The notes: generated by a model from the sequence alone, not told the origin. Counted from the stretch's first letter, positions 44,956 through 54,315 are shown. The stretch: DNA of 64,000 nt from Enterocloster alcoholdehydrogenati (GCF_013282095.1 NZ_BLTJ01000016.1:1-64000), one strand, 5' to 3'. Translations and numbers: made by a program.

Positions 44956-45884
44956 ACGGCTCCTTTCCCATAACGAATTCTCGGATCCAGGAAGGCATAG
45001 GAAATGTCTACCAGCAGGTTTACAATAACAAACACAAACGCAATGTACATAACCGTTCCTTCCAGCAAAGGAAGATCTCGATTAGACATGGCGTCTACCG
45101 CCAGCTTTCCAATTCCCGGAATAGAAAATACTTTTTCGATCAGCATGGAACCTGTCAGCATATAGCCAAAATCCGTTCCCACCAGCGTAACAATAGGAAT
45201 CATTGCATTTTTCAATGCGTGCTTTAAAATCACAGACCAGCGCTTCGCTCCCTTTGCACGGGCAGTGCGGATATAATCCTGGCTTAAAACCTCTAACATA
45301 CTGGTTCTCGTGATACGTGCCATGCTTCCGGCATAGCGGGCGCCAAGAGCAATGCTTGGCAGTATGTAACAGGCCGGAGAATCAAAGCCGGAGATCGGAA
45401 GGATATCAAGCTTTAATCCGAAGATGATCTGAAGAATGATCGCTACCCAAAAGGCCGGAGCAGATACGCCCACGATGGAAAGAATCATCACAGCCGTGTC
45501 AATGCCTTTCCCTCTGCTTACGGCGGAGAAGATACCGCAGGGAATACCGATCACAGCGGCAAAGGCAAAGGACATACAGGCCAATTTCACCGTTACTTTA
45601 AAAGAGCGAAGCAGGGCGCTGGATACAACCTCTTTCGTAAAATAAGAGGTTCCAAAATCAAGATGAACCGCCCCCTTCAGAAAATTAAAATACTGAACAT
45701 GATATGGAAGATCCAGCCCCAGCTCATGGCGTACCTTGGCTATGGTTTCTGGATCCGCGCGCTTTTCCAGCATCATAGCCACCGGATCGCCGGGAACGAC
45801 CTGGAGCAGGACAAAAGTGATAAGACTGATTCCCAGAAGTACAAAAATAGTCTGGGCCAGACGTTTTGCTGTATACGAAAGCAT
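44952..45884 (-). CDS. Dipeptide/oligopeptide ABC transporter permease (DppB type)
   Basis: A 310-aa permease with six helices. The N-terminal MLSYTAKRLAQTIFVLLGISLI and VVPGDPVAMML are typical of DppB, and the EAA loop is RTARAKGAKRWSVILKHALKN. The start at 45884 has CAGGAGG upstream; the frame to 45968 would add 28 residues unlike the family. A GC-rich hairpin lies in the 118-bp gap to the binding-protein gene. Confidence 0.94.
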   Translation of the reverse strand: MLSYTAKRLAQTIFVLLGISLITFVLLQVVPGDPVAMMLEKRADPETIAKVRHELGLDLPYHVQYFNFLKGAVHLDFGTSYFTKEVVSSALLRSFKVTVKLACMSFAFAAVIGIPCGIFSAVSRGKGIDTAVMILSIVGVSAPAFWVAIILQIIFGLKLDILPISGFDSPACYILPSIALGARYAGSMARITRTSMLEVLSQDYIRTARAKGAKRWSVILKHALKNAMIPIVTLVGTDFGYMLTGSMLIEKVFSIPGIGKLAVDAMSNRDLPLLEGTVMYIAFVFVIVNLLVDISYAFLDPRIRYGKGAV

Positions 45885-45950
45885 GATTTCCTCCTGAAAA
45901 ATAAAGACTAAAAACGGCCCGCCCGGACCATTTTCCCGTATATACGCAGC

Positions 45951-45994
45951 AGAAGGGGGCGGAAGCATCCTAAACCGCTACTGCCGCCCCCTCT
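45951..45994 (-). promoter_or_regulatory. Intercistronic hairpin after the peptide-binding-protein gene
   Basis: On the minus strand AGAGGGGGCGG pairs with CCGCCCCCTTCT around a 21-nt loop, with no following U-run. It starts 8 bp after the stop at 46003. It probably sets the ratio of binding protein to permease by stabilising the upstream mRNA or by partial termination. Confidence 0.6.
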
Positions 45995-46002
45995 GACATT
46001 GG

Positions 46003-47628
46003 CTACTGCTGTATGTCTGCGTTCTTCCAGAACATACGGAATGTAGAATCCATCTCAAAGCCTGTAATCGTGGGATTTAAGAGGTAGAATTTTGTTTCAT
46101 TGTACAGAGGAGTGGTTGCCCAGTCTTCTCTTGTCATGATATGTTCTGCCTTTGCGTAAATCTCCTGACGCTCTGCTGTGTCTGTGGTTGCAATTCCCTC
46201 TGCCAGCAGGCGATCAAATTCATCATTATGCCAGAAGCTGGAGTTGGAATCTGTTTTTGTCATAGGATAAAGCATACTTTCGGGATCCGAATAGTCTACA
46301 TACCAGTTAGCGATGCCGCAGTCAACGCCGCCGTTCTTCTTCATATCAGACCATGCTGCGGAGTCTACCTGCTCTACCTCCACATTGATGCCGGCTGCTT
46401 TTGCCTGCTGCTGGAACGCAGTAGCAATCGCTACATTACCCTGGTACTTTGTATTTACGGTTACACGAAGGTTAATTCCATCCGGGAAGCCTGCCTCAGC
46501 TAAAAGGGATTTTGCTTTCTCCGGATTGTATTCAAATTCAGGAAGCGTATCATCGTGTCCGATGATGCCTGCCGGGATATAAGAGGTCGGAACCGTTGCT
46601 GTTTTGTGGAGGATACTCTCACAGATTGCGGCGCGGTCGATGGAAAGCGCGATAGCCTCTCTTACTCTGGCATCCGGAAATGTCTTTGCATTCAGCGTCA
46701 GGCTGTAGTTTCCGGTGGGCTGGAAACCATGCATCTGGTCCTTCAGTTCGGGATTGCTGGAATATACCGGATAAATGGAGGGGTCTACGTCTACATAATC
46801 CACATTTCCCTTCTGGTATTCCAGAACCTGTGTGTTTACATCCTCAATAAATTTATAATCCAGTCCATCCAGCTTTACAGCGCCTCCGTGATAGTCATCA
46901 AACCGTGACAGTGTAACGCCTACGCCGCTCTGGAAACTGTCCATCTTAAATGGGCCGGTTCCGTATAATACCTGCATTCCCCAGGTATCCCCCGCCTCTT
47001 CACAGGCCGCCTGCGGATAAATTGCACAGTATGCCGTGGAAAGAACAGAAGCAAATGGCGCATATGGCTTTACCAGCTGAATGGTAAAATGTGTATCATC
47101 CTGTACCTGAATTCCCGTCATCTCATCTGCCGTACCATCTGCCAATGCCTGATAACCCTCTACGTTTTCCATAAGAGTCGCCATCTTGGTAAGCTTTACC
47201 AGACGCTCAAAGGAATACTTCACATCCGATGCCTTTAAGGTTTCTCCATTGTGAAACTTCACATCGGGAAGCAGTTCAAAGCTGTATGTCATCCCATCCT
47301 CAGAGACCTCAGGAAGTGCAGTCAGAAGCGTAGGCACCAGACTTCCATCGGATGCTGTCTGAATCAGGGACTCTGTAATATTGTCCGTTATCTTCATCAC
47401 AATACTGTAGGTGTACTGCTGGGGATCTAAGGCTACCTGCGGATCCACGGCGGCAATTCTTACCACTTTACCGCCGGATGAAAGGGCGCTGCCCGCTCCC
47501 GATGATGCCTCTTTGCTGGTTGTAGCTGTTCCTGCCGCTGCAGTATCAGAATTTCCGGATCCACCGCAGGCAGATAAGGAAAACATGGCCGCGCACAGAA
47601 GGGCGGCAGCTGCAAATCTCTTTTTCAT
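46003..47628 (-). CDS. Peptide ABC transporter substrate-binding lipoprotein (SBP family 5)
   Basis: A 541-aa lipoprotein. Type II signal peptide MKKRFAAAALLCAAMFSLSACG, Ser/Ala/Thr-rich linker to about residue 50, then the DppA/OppA fold with YSFELLPDVKFHNGETLKASDVKYSFERL near 120 and FPDARVREAIALSIDRAAI near 320. It is the first gene of the operon and has AAAGGAGG before the ATG. Two ARG boxes lie in its leader, which points to arginine or arginine-peptide import. Confidence 0.94.
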   Translation of the reverse strand: MKKRFAAAALLCAAMFSLSACGGSGNSDTAAAGTATTSKEASSGAGSALSSGGKVVRIAAVDPQVALDPQQYTYSIVMKITDNITESLIQTASDGSLVPTLLTALPEVSEDGMTYSFELLPDVKFHNGETLKASDVKYSFERLVKLTKMATLMENVEGYQALADGTADEMTGIQVQDDTHFTIQLVKPYAPFASVLSTAYCAIYPQAACEEAGDTWGMQVLYGTGPFKMDSFQSGVGVTLSRFDDYHGGAVKLDGLDYKFIEDVNTQVLEYQKGNVDYVDVDPSIYPVYSSNPELKDQMHGFQPTGNYSLTLNAKTFPDARVREAIALSIDRAAICESILHKTATVPTSYIPAGIIGHDDTLPEFEYNPEKAKSLLAEAGFPDGINLRVTVNTKYQGNVAIATAFQQQAKAAGINVEVEQVDSAAWSDMKKNGGVDCGIANWYVDYSDPESMLYPMTKTDSNSSFWHNDEFDRLLAEGIATTDTAERQEIYAKAEHIMTREDWATTPLYNETKFYLLNPTITGFEMDSTFRMFWKNADIQQ

Positions 47629-47664
47629 TTTTGTATCCTCCTTTGTTGTGAGCCGTTACAAAAA

Positions 47665-47678
47665 TGAATGTATATTCA
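47665..47678. promoter_or_regulatory. ARG box 1 (ArgR/AhrC operator)
   Basis: TGAATGTATATTCA fits the ArgR core TGAATNNNNATTCA perfectly. It lies about 37 bp upstream of the binding-protein start, within the leader. Confidence 0.75.
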
Positions 47679-47694
47679 TAAATTAAACATTTGA

Positions 47695-47708
47695 TGAATA
47701 TACATTCA
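47695..47708. promoter_or_regulatory. ARG box 2 (ArgR/AhrC operator)
   Basis: TGAATATACATTCA, a second perfect core, 30 bp centre to centre from box 1 (about three helical turns). The two boxes are also inverted repeats of each other over 15 bp. Confidence 0.75.
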
Positions 47709-47726
47709 ATTTTTAACGCTTTTTTA

Positions 47727-47755
47727 AGTATAGTCCTTTAATGACCGTTTGTCAA
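47727..47755 (-). promoter_or_regulatory. Promoter of the ArgR-linked dipeptide transporter operon
   Basis: On the minus strand TTGACA (47750-47755), 17 nt, TATACT (47727-47732). Both ARG boxes lie downstream of the expected start point. Confidence 0.8.
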
Positions 47756-47827
47756 GGACATCTGTAGCGCAAAGAGAGACATACATACATTTTGCTGTAT
47801 AAAAATAATTTCAGCATAATAAGCAGC

Positions 47828-47856
47828 AAAAAAGCAGGGCCCTAAAAAAGCCCTGC
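47828..47856 (-). terminator. Terminator overlapping the end of the 141-aa membrane-protein gene
   Basis: On the minus strand GCAGGGC (47850-47856) pairs with GCCCTGC (47834-47840), followed by six T. The left arm of the stem is made of the last codons and the T-run in the loop contains the stop codon. Confidence 0.8.
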
Positions 47857-48267
47857 CAGCCAGCAGACAATCCCCGGTAGCACAAAAAGCACCCCGCAGA
47901 TCAGGTGCGCCGCCAGACTGCAGGCAGCGCGCTCATCCTGAGATAATTCCTCATACGATATAATATGCTCATCCGCAAAATCAACGATGTCTGTATAACC
48001 TCTGCGGACAGGCTTTTTTTTCTTTCTTTCCTCAAACATATGGTGAACCATCACTCCGTCCAGGCGCAGATAAGAAAACCAGGCCAGACAGAAAAACAGG
48101 ATCCCCGCCACAACACAGCCATCTCTTAAAAGCGAGAACCGCCCCGCTGTGTTGACGTACCGATCCCATAAAAGGAGGGCAGTCACAGCCAGGGCGGCTC
48201 TTGTTACGCATTTGTATAAAATGGGCCGTATCATATATGAGTGATATAACGAACCTTTTTTATCCAT
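47842..48267 (-). CDS. Hypothetical membrane protein (141 aa)
   Basis: A small protein with three likely transmembrane segments (about 22-38, 47-66 and 118-140) and a charged cytoplasmic loop between the second and third (EERKKKKPVRRGYTDIVDFADEH). I do not recognise the family. It starts 6 bp after the stop of the oligopeptide ATPase gene and is followed by a terminator, so it is the last gene of that operon. A role in the transporter or its regulation is possible but unsupported. Confidence 0.75.
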   Translation of the reverse strand: MDKKGSLYHSYMIRPILYKCVTRAALAVTALLLWDRYVNTAGRFSLLRDGCVVAGILFFCLAWFSYLRLDGVMVHHMFEERKKKKPVRRGYTDIVDFADEHIISYEELSQDERAACSLAAHLICGVLFVLPGIVCWLAGLF

Positions 48268-48273
48268 CTGTCT

Positions 48274-49209
48274 TTATCCTTCGATTTCCCTGCGGTATCC
48301 CTCTAACTCTCTCTGGTTGCCCCAGACAAAGTGACCGGGACAGATCTCCTCCCATACAGGGCCGTCTGTACTGTAATCATGGATGGAGGGATCGTAAATC
48401 AGAAGCTGCTTTTTCTTCTCCTGCTCCGGATCCGGGATAGGCACAGCAGATAACAGAGCCTTGGTGTATGGATGGAGAGGATGAAGGAAGAGTTCCTCCG
48501 CCTCTGCCAGTTCCACGATACGTCCCTTGTGGATTACAGCAATCCGATCAGAAATAAACCGGACAACCGAAAGGTCATGGGCGATAAACAAATAGGTCAG
48601 GCCTCTGGTCTGCTTCAAATGATTCAGCAGGTTCAGCACCTGAGCGCGGATGGATACGTCCAGCGCGGAAATAGGCTCATCCGCCACCACAAACTCCGGC
48701 TCCATGATCAGGGCTCTGGCAATACCGATACGCTGGCGCTGACCGCCTGAGAACTCATGGGGGAAACGGGAGGCAAACTCCGGAAGAAGGCCAACCTCGC
48801 GCAGCGCGTGCTCTACTTTCTGTTTTCTGTCATTTTCATCCTTGTACAGGTGAAAATTGATCAGGCCCTCAGAAACGATATAGTCTACCTTGGCGCGCTC
48901 ATTTAAAGAAGCCATCGGATCCTGGAAGATCATCTGACAGGATTTTACCACTTGACGGTCTAAGTCTCTGGAGATCTTTCCGCTGATGCGCTGTCCCCGG
49001 TAAAGGATCTCGCCGCCGGATACAGGATTGATCCGGGTGATGGCCCGTCCGATGGTAGTCTTTCCGGAACCGGACTCTCCTACCAGGGAAAACGTCTCGC
49101 CCTTATAAATATCAAAATTTACATGATCAACCGCTACGAACTTCTTCCGGCCGCTGCCGAAGGTAATCTGCAGGTCTTTGATCTCGATCAGTTTTTCTCT
49201 CTCAGCCAT
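48274..49209 (-). CDS. Oligopeptide ABC transporter ATP-binding protein (OppF type)
   Basis: A 311-aa ATPase with Walker [14 protein letters not shown], signature [15 protein letters not shown], Walker [13 protein letters not shown] and H-loop IAHDLS. The C-terminal oligopeptide segment is shortened and lacks the usual cysteine cluster (it reads [16 protein letters not shown] with one Cys), unlike the DppF-type protein at 42036. It follows the OppD-type gene by 6 bp. Confidence 0.93.
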   Translation of the reverse strand: MAEREKLIEIKDLQITFGSGRKKFVAVDHVNFDIYKGETFSLVGESGSGKTTIGRAITRINPVSGGEILYRGQRISGKISRDLDRQVVKSCQMIFQDPMASLNERAKVDYIVSEGLINFHLYKDENDRKQKVEHALREVGLLPEFASRFPHEFSGGQRQRIGIARALIMEPEFVVADEPISALDVSIRAQVLNLLNHLKQTRGLTYLFIAHDLSVVRFISDRIAVIHKGRIVELAEAEELFLHPLHPYTKALLSAVPIPDPEQEKKKQLLIYDPSIHDYSTDGPVWEEICPGHFVWGNQRELEGYRREIEG

Positions 49210-49215
49210 TGCGTC

Positions 49216-50265
49216 TTACCCCCTTTCTTTCATCTTTTCCCGCAGCATACGGATGGAATGGGGCTGTTCTACCTTAGGCGCTCTTGGATCCAGATACCAT
49301 GTCTTTGCCTTATGAGTGGGGCTCACGTCAAAGAACGGAGGCTCCTCCTCAAAGTCAATGGCAAGAGCCATACGGTTTCTGGGAGCAAAGGCATCTCCCT
49401 TGATCTCATTGAACAGGTTTGGCGGAGTACCTTCGATGGTGGGAAGTTCCTCGCCCTTTACACCTAACTGAGGCAGAGCGGACAGCAGAGCCCATGTATA
49501 GGGGTGCCATGCGTTATAGAAGATCTCATCCACCTTTCCGTACTCTACGATCTGACCGGCGTACATAACGGCTACCCGGTCCGCCACGTTGGCCACAACG
49601 CCCAGGTCATGGGTGATGTAGATAACGGTCATGTTTAATTCCTTCTGCAGATCGCGCACCAGGTTTAAGATCTGAGCCTGGATGGTCACGTCCAGAGCCG
49701 TGGTCGGCTCATCGCAGATCAGGATTTGAGGACGGCAGGCAACGGCAATGGCAATCACCACGCGCTGTCTCATACCGCCGGAAAACTCATGAGGATACTG
49801 CTGATACCGGCGCTCCGGATCAGGGATCCCTACTTTTTTCAGCATCTCCAAAGCCAGCTTCTTTGCCTCCGGCCCCTTGATGCCCTGATTCAGTTCTATA
49901 CTTTCTTCAATCTGACGCCCAATCTTTTTAAGAGGATTCAGAGAGGTCATAGGATCCTGCATGACCATGGAAATCTTCTTTCCGCGAATGGTCATCCAGT
50001 CCTTTTCTGTCTTATATTTCGCCAGATCATTTCCCTCAAACATGATGGTGCCGCCGGTGATGGAACCATTGGCATCCAGCATACCCAGGAAGGATTTGGT
50101 AAATACCGATTTACCTGAGCCGGACTCGCCTACAATGGCAAGTGTCTCTCCCTGGTACAGATCCAGGGAACACCTGCGGATGGCATTTAATTTCCTGCCC
50201 CGCAGGCTAAAGGAGATCTCCACGTCTCTGGCAGATAAGATCGGTTCTCTTTCCATATTTGCCAT
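49216..50265 (-). CDS. Oligopeptide ABC transporter ATP-binding protein (OppD type)
   Basis: A 349-aa ATPase with Walker A GESGSGKSVFTKS, signature [15 protein letters not shown], Walker [13 protein letters not shown] and H-loop YITHDLG. The C-terminal segment is again without the Cys-rich motif (GDAFAPRNRMALAIDF). The start at 50265 is supported by GGAGG 8-9 nt upstream; in-frame ATG codons at 50271 and 50256 are alternatives, and the longer frame overlaps the permease gene. Confidence 0.93.
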   Translation of the reverse strand: MANMEREPILSARDVEISFSLRGRKLNAIRRCSLDLYQGETLAIVGESGSGKSVFTKSFLGMLDANGSITGGTIMFEGNDLAKYKTEKDWMTIRGKKISMVMQDPMTSLNPLKKIGRQIEESIELNQGIKGPEAKKLALEMLKKVGIPDPERRYQQYPHEFSGGMRQRVVIAIAVACRPQILICDEPTTALDVTIQAQILNLVRDLQKELNMTVIYITHDLGVVANVADRVAVMYAGQIVEYGKVDEIFYNAWHPYTWALLSALPQLGVKGEELPTIEGTPPNLFNEIKGDAFAPRNRMALAIDFEEEPPFFDVSPTHKAKTWYLDPRAPKVEQPHSIRMLREKMKERG

Positions 50266-50281
50266 GAACATTTCCTCCGTT

Positions 50282-51208
50282 CTACACATGATTTCTTGGA
50301 TCCGCCGCATCTGAGAAGGCGTTGCCCACCAGATAGAAGGTGATGGTGATAAGAGACACGATCACAGCCGGGAAGATCAGCAGGTAAGGATACTGAAGGA
50401 AATAGTTTCTCGCGTTTCTTAAAAGGATGCCCAAGGAAGGCGTATTTACATCCAGTCCCAGTCCCAGATAGGACAGAGTGGACTCCAGAGCGATGGTCTG
50501 CGGAATTGACAGAGCCAGACGCAGGATCACCACACTGATCAGGTATGGGAAAATGTTCTTGATTAAGATCCGCCATACCGGTGTGCCAAGACACCTGGAA
50601 GCCAGGTTGTATTCCCGGTCACGGTACATAAGCACCAGGTTGCGCACATTTCTTGCCATTACCAGCCAGCCGAAGGCAATCATGGCGATGGCCATATTGC
50701 GGAAGCTCTGTCCAAAGACAAGAGCCGCCAGCGTCATATAGATGATGATCGGAATGTTGTTGATTACATTGTAAATCTCGGTAAAAATACGGTCCAGGCT
50801 GCGCACATAGCCCCAGATACAGCCGATGATCACACCGATCACACACTCGCCTGCAGCAACAATCAGGGCCAGCTTGATGGATACCTGCGCTGCATACCAG
50901 ACCTGACACCAGTAGTCACGTCCCAGGTTATCAGTACCAAACCAGAACTCGCTGTTGGGTTTGCTGAAAGCCAGGGATGAATTTGCCATGATCTGCGCAT
51001 GAGCATAATCATACTTGCCGATCTTTAAGGCAATAAAGGAAAATATCACCAGGGCGAAGAATACACCCGCCATGACAACGGCGGATTTCTTCTTAAAAAA
51101 GTTCTGAAATACAGACTTCCAGTAGGAGTAGTCGGAATAGCCGATCCGCTCCGCAGCTTCTGCGGAGTATTCCACAAACTGGAATTTATCCTTTTGTGTA
51201 TCGTTCAT
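50282..51208 (-). CDS. Oligopeptide ABC transporter permease (OppC type)
   Basis: A 308-aa permease. After a cytoplasmic N-terminus of about 38 residues come a first helix (about 40-62), the OppC-type segment EFWFGTDNLGRDYWCQVWYAAQVSIKLAL and five more helices, with the EAA-type loop SRCLGTPVWRILIKNIFPYL. It overlaps the OppB-type gene by 1 bp. Confidence 0.93.
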   Translation of the reverse strand: MNDTQKDKFQFVEYSAEAAERIGYSDYSYWKSVFQNFFKKKSAVVMAGVFFALVIFSFIALKIGKYDYAHAQIMANSSLAFSKPNSEFWFGTDNLGRDYWCQVWYAAQVSIKLALIVAAGECVIGVIIGCIWGYVRSLDRIFTEIYNVINNIPIIIYMTLAALVFGQSFRNMAIAMIAFGWLVMARNVRNLVLMYRDREYNLASRCLGTPVWRILIKNIFPYLISVVILRLALSIPQTIALESTLSYLGLGLDVNTPSLGILLRNARNYFLQYPYLLIFPAVIVSLITITFYLVGNAFSDAADPRNHV

Positions 51209-52158
51209 TAACGGCTGCCTCCTTTGTCAGTAAGCTTGATTCTCGGATCCAGCGTCATCATCAGCACATCGCCCAGGAATACGCCAAGTACGCCAAGGGT
51301 GGCGTAAATGATTACCAGAGTCTGCACCACATTCAGGTCATAACGTGTGATGGCATCCGTCAGCAGAGGTCCCATGCCTGGAACGGAGAAGAACCGCTCT
51401 ACCAGGAGAGAACCGCTGATGGTAAGAAGGAAGGACGCAGGAATATACTGCACCAGGGGAACAAATGCATTTTTCAGCACGTGCTTTACCATGATGTCCT
51501 TGGAGGACATACCCTTGATCCTGGCCAGCTTGATGTAATCTTTGTTCAACTCATCCACCATATAGCGTCTGGTCCACAGCGCATAATGAGCGATGGAGGT
51601 CAGCGCAAGGCAGATGATGGGAAGGATACTGGAACGGCCCGCATTTCTGGTTGAATACAGAGCCGGCAGTTTGAGCACATTGGCTCCAAAGGCCAGTACC
51701 AGTGAATAGGAAACCAGCGGGGGCACTGCATTTACAAAAACCGTATAGGCAGTTCCCACATGATCCAGGATCCGGTCCTTGTTCCTGGACTGGATGAGGC
51801 CCATGGTCACGCCTATTAAAAGCGCGATCACCAGGGCGATACAGCCCAGACGCATGGATACGGAGAATTTGGTGCCGATCACCTTGAGCACAGAAGCGCC
51901 GTTTTGAATCCTGCGCGATGTACCGAAGTCAAAGCGCAGGAGCTGCCCATAAAAACGGCCCAGCTGCTGTCCCACGGGATCCAGCAGGCCAGCTGCCTCC
52001 AGCTGCGCGTTCTTCTGCTCTTCTGTCAGCTTCATAACCTGATCCTCTGTAAAGTAGTAATCGGTCGGAAGCATACGCATAAGCAGGAACACGATGGTGG
52101 CGACAACCAGCACTGTAATCAGAGACTGAATCAGTCGTTTGGCGGTATATTTTACCAT
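51208..52158 (-). CDS. Oligopeptide ABC transporter permease (OppB type)
   Basis: A 316-aa six-helix permease. MVKYTAKRLIQSLITVLVVATIVFLLMRMLP opens the protein, as in OppB. The extracytoplasmic insertion (MKLTEEQKNAQLEAAGLLDPVGQQ) and the EAA loop ARIKGMSSKDIMVKHVLKN follow. It starts 3 bp after the stop of the binding-protein gene, a tighter spacing than in the other peptide transporter. Confidence 0.93.
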   Translation of the reverse strand: MVKYTAKRLIQSLITVLVVATIVFLLMRMLPTDYYFTEDQVMKLTEEQKNAQLEAAGLLDPVGQQLGRFYGQLLRFDFGTSRRIQNGASVLKVIGTKFSVSMRLGCIALVIALLIGVTMGLIQSRNKDRILDHVGTAYTVFVNAVPPLVSYSLVLAFGANVLKLPALYSTRNAGRSSILPIICLALTSIAHYALWTRRYMVDELNKDYIKLARIKGMSSKDIMVKHVLKNAFVPLVQYIPASFLLTISGSLLVERFFSVPGMGPLLTDAITRYDLNVVQTLVIIYATLGVLGVFLGDVLMMTLDPRIKLTDKGGSR

Positions 52159-52161
52159 GAA

Positions 52162-54114
52162 TTATTTCGCCTTGCCTGCGGACTGGAATTCTTTGTACTG
52201 CTCTGTAGTATAGGCGTCTACAGAGGTCTGCCAGTTCTTGTAGGTATAGTTCTGAGCGCCGTACATGGCGTTCATCTTGGAATAGTCGTTGATCTTGGTC
52301 AGCTGCCACTGAACCTCATACTCCATAGGAATGGTAAATGCGTGCTGCAGCAGGTAAACCTCTGCGTCTGCATATGCTTCATAGCGCTTGTCTGTATCGT
52401 CATAGATTGCGCCTGCCGCCTCTGCCAGAGCAGAAAACTCCTTGTAGGAAGCGATCAGATCCTCATCCGTGGCATTGTTGATTCTGGAGTAGTTGTTGGA
52501 GTAGTAAGCAGCATCATAGCCATAGCGCTCCTGATCAATGAAGTTGGCAGGATCGCCATAGTCTGCTCCCCATCCGTTGATGTAGAAGGAACCTAACGCA
52601 GGCTGTACTACTTCCTTGGACTGGCTGGATACGAAGGTCTTGATATTTAAGTTTACAAAGTCCTCGCCAAGTCCCTCAGCAAAAGTCTGCTTTAATACGG
52701 TTGCCTTGTCCAGAGCGTTCTGATCGCCTGCGATGATGTAGTAGTCTACCTGTACCGGGAAGGTAACGCCCTTTGCAGACAGTTCTTCCATGGCCTGCTT
52801 CTTGTACTCCGCGCTCTTTGCCGCATCGTAGCGTCTTGGATTTGTACCGTCAGATGCAGGCAGTCCCAGCTTTTCCTCTACTCTCTCGGTGTAGTCTGTA
52901 CCGTCAGAGAAGTACAGAAGGCCCTTCATAGTATAGGCTACATTCTCGCAGTGAAGAGGTTCAATGAAGTTCGTCCTGGACCAGTAGTTGGTCAGGTTCA
53001 GACCATGGTACCAGGACAGACGGAACGCTTCGTTTGCAACTGCCTTGTTCCAGTTCTCATCTGGAGTGCCGTCCTCCTTGCGCTTGTCAAAGTTGAAATG
53101 CATCTGATAAGAGAACTTCTTGGGTCTGGTCTCACTCAGATATGGCTTCCACTGGTTATTGTCGTCATTGTAAATGGTTCTTAAATCAGCTTCTGCCAGA
53201 GCGATATTATCCAGCTCGCCGTTCTGCCACAGCTGATACAGCTGGGTTCCGTCTACCATGCGCACGGTTACTGTGTCGAACAGCTTTGCATCCTTATCGT
53301 AATAGTTCTCATTGCGGGTAAGGATCTTCTCGTTGTTCATAGTAAATGTAGTCTCAAAATAAGGACCTGTATACCACATGGTCTCATTTGTCATACCATT
53401 TACATTATCCACGCCCAGCTCGTCGATGAGAGCCTGGGATACAGGATACATACAAGCGGATGTACATACGGTATCAAAGTAAGGCGCATTGACAGCACAG
53501 TGGTATACCAGTGTGTAATCATCGGGAGCCTCAATACCTACCATCTCAAGCATCTTAGAGGTATCAAGAGCCTTTGCCTCTGCCTCAGGAAGCGACTTGG
53601 TGTAATTGTAATAATCCTGAGCGCCCTTGATCAGAGCCAGAGGCATGGATGTATTCTGAGAACCGTTCTTATGGAAATTCAGCACCCACTCCATCGCTGT
53701 AATCCAGTCCTGAGCGGTACAGTCAGCCTTTACATTGCCATTGATATCTACCCACTTAACATCATCTCTTAACTTGAATGTCCATGTAAGACCGCCGTCC
53801 TCGGTTCCCCATTCCTTAGCTACTGCGGGTCTCAGTTTGCCGTTTTCATCTACCTCAAGCAAAGGCGCATACAGGTTGCAAAGTACATTCAGGTCATTGG
53901 CCTTCTCTGTATTCAGGATAAAGAAGCCTTCCTGCTCTCTGTTGGGAGCCTCGTAGGTTACAAGATCCTTAATCGCATTCTTGTCGCTGTCTGCTGTCTG
54001 AGAGCTGTCTGCCGCTCCTCCATTCTCTGTGCCCTTTCCGCCTGTGCCGCAGGCAGTAAGAGCCATTGCAGCCGCCATAGTGAGAGCAGTGATCTGCGCT
54101 ACCGTCTTTTTCAT
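52162..54114 (-). CDS. Oligopeptide ABC transporter substrate-binding lipoprotein (SBP family 5)
   Basis: A 650-aa lipoprotein, longer than the usual 530-560. Type II signal peptide MKKTVAQITALTMAAAMALTACG, then the OppA fold with WTFKLRDDVKWVDINGNVKADCTAQDWITAMEW near 110 and an insertion-rich second lobe. The start at 54114 has AAAGGAG upstream and fits the signal; the frame to 54147 adds 11 residues. First gene of the second peptide-transporter operon, behind a SigA promoter. Confidence 0.93.
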   Translation of the reverse strand: MKKTVAQITALTMAAAMALTACGTGGKGTENGGAADSSQTADSDKNAIKDLVTYEAPNREQEGFFILNTEKANDLNVLCNLYAPLLEVDENGKLRPAVAKEWGTEDGGLTWTFKLRDDVKWVDINGNVKADCTAQDWITAMEWVLNFHKNGSQNTSMPLALIKGAQDYYNYTKSLPEAEAKALDTSKMLEMVGIEAPDDYTLVYHCAVNAPYFDTVCTSACMYPVSQALIDELGVDNVNGMTNETMWYTGPYFETTFTMNNEKILTRNENYYDKDAKLFDTVTVRMVDGTQLYQLWQNGELDNIALAEADLRTIYNDDNNQWKPYLSETRPKKFSYQMHFNFDKRKEDGTPDENWNKAVANEAFRLSWYHGLNLTNYWSRTNFIEPLHCENVAYTMKGLLYFSDGTDYTERVEEKLGLPASDGTNPRRYDAAKSAEYKKQAMEELSAKGVTFPVQVDYYIIAGDQNALDKATVLKQTFAEGLGEDFVNLNIKTFVSSQSKEVVQPALGSFYINGWGADYGDPANFIDQERYGYDAAYYSNNYSRINNATDEDLIASYKEFSALAEAAGAIYDDTDKRYEAYADAEVYLLQHAFTIPMEYEVQWQLTKINDYSKMNAMYGAQNYTYKNWQTSVDAYTTEQYKEFQSAGKAK

Positions 54115-54210
54115 AATGCATATTCTCCTTTCATTGATTAAAGACAAAAAGACAAGGGGGATGTTAAAATCCGTAAAAAAAAATTCCGTCCCTCCGCCAT
54201 CTAATGAAGT

Positions 54211-54240
54211 ATTCTACCATTAAATACAGTCCCGTGTCAA
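54211..54240 (-). promoter_or_regulatory. Promoter of the second oligopeptide transporter operon
   Basis: On the minus strand TTGACA (54235-54240), 18 nt, TAGAAT (54211-54216), about 100 bp upstream of the start. Confidence 0.7.
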
Positions 54241-54315
54241 GCACCGGCGTACATTTGACCGCGTGGAATTTACCATCATGGTTGTTTTTACCAACAATTC
54301 ACCCGTTTTTATATG

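Noticed and set aside
42036-54114. The two peptide ABC operons as a recent tandem duplication
   Set aside because: Corresponding proteins differ clearly in length and motifs (650 against 541 aa binding proteins, Cys cluster present in one ATPase pair only), so they are old paralogues or unrelated acquisitions.
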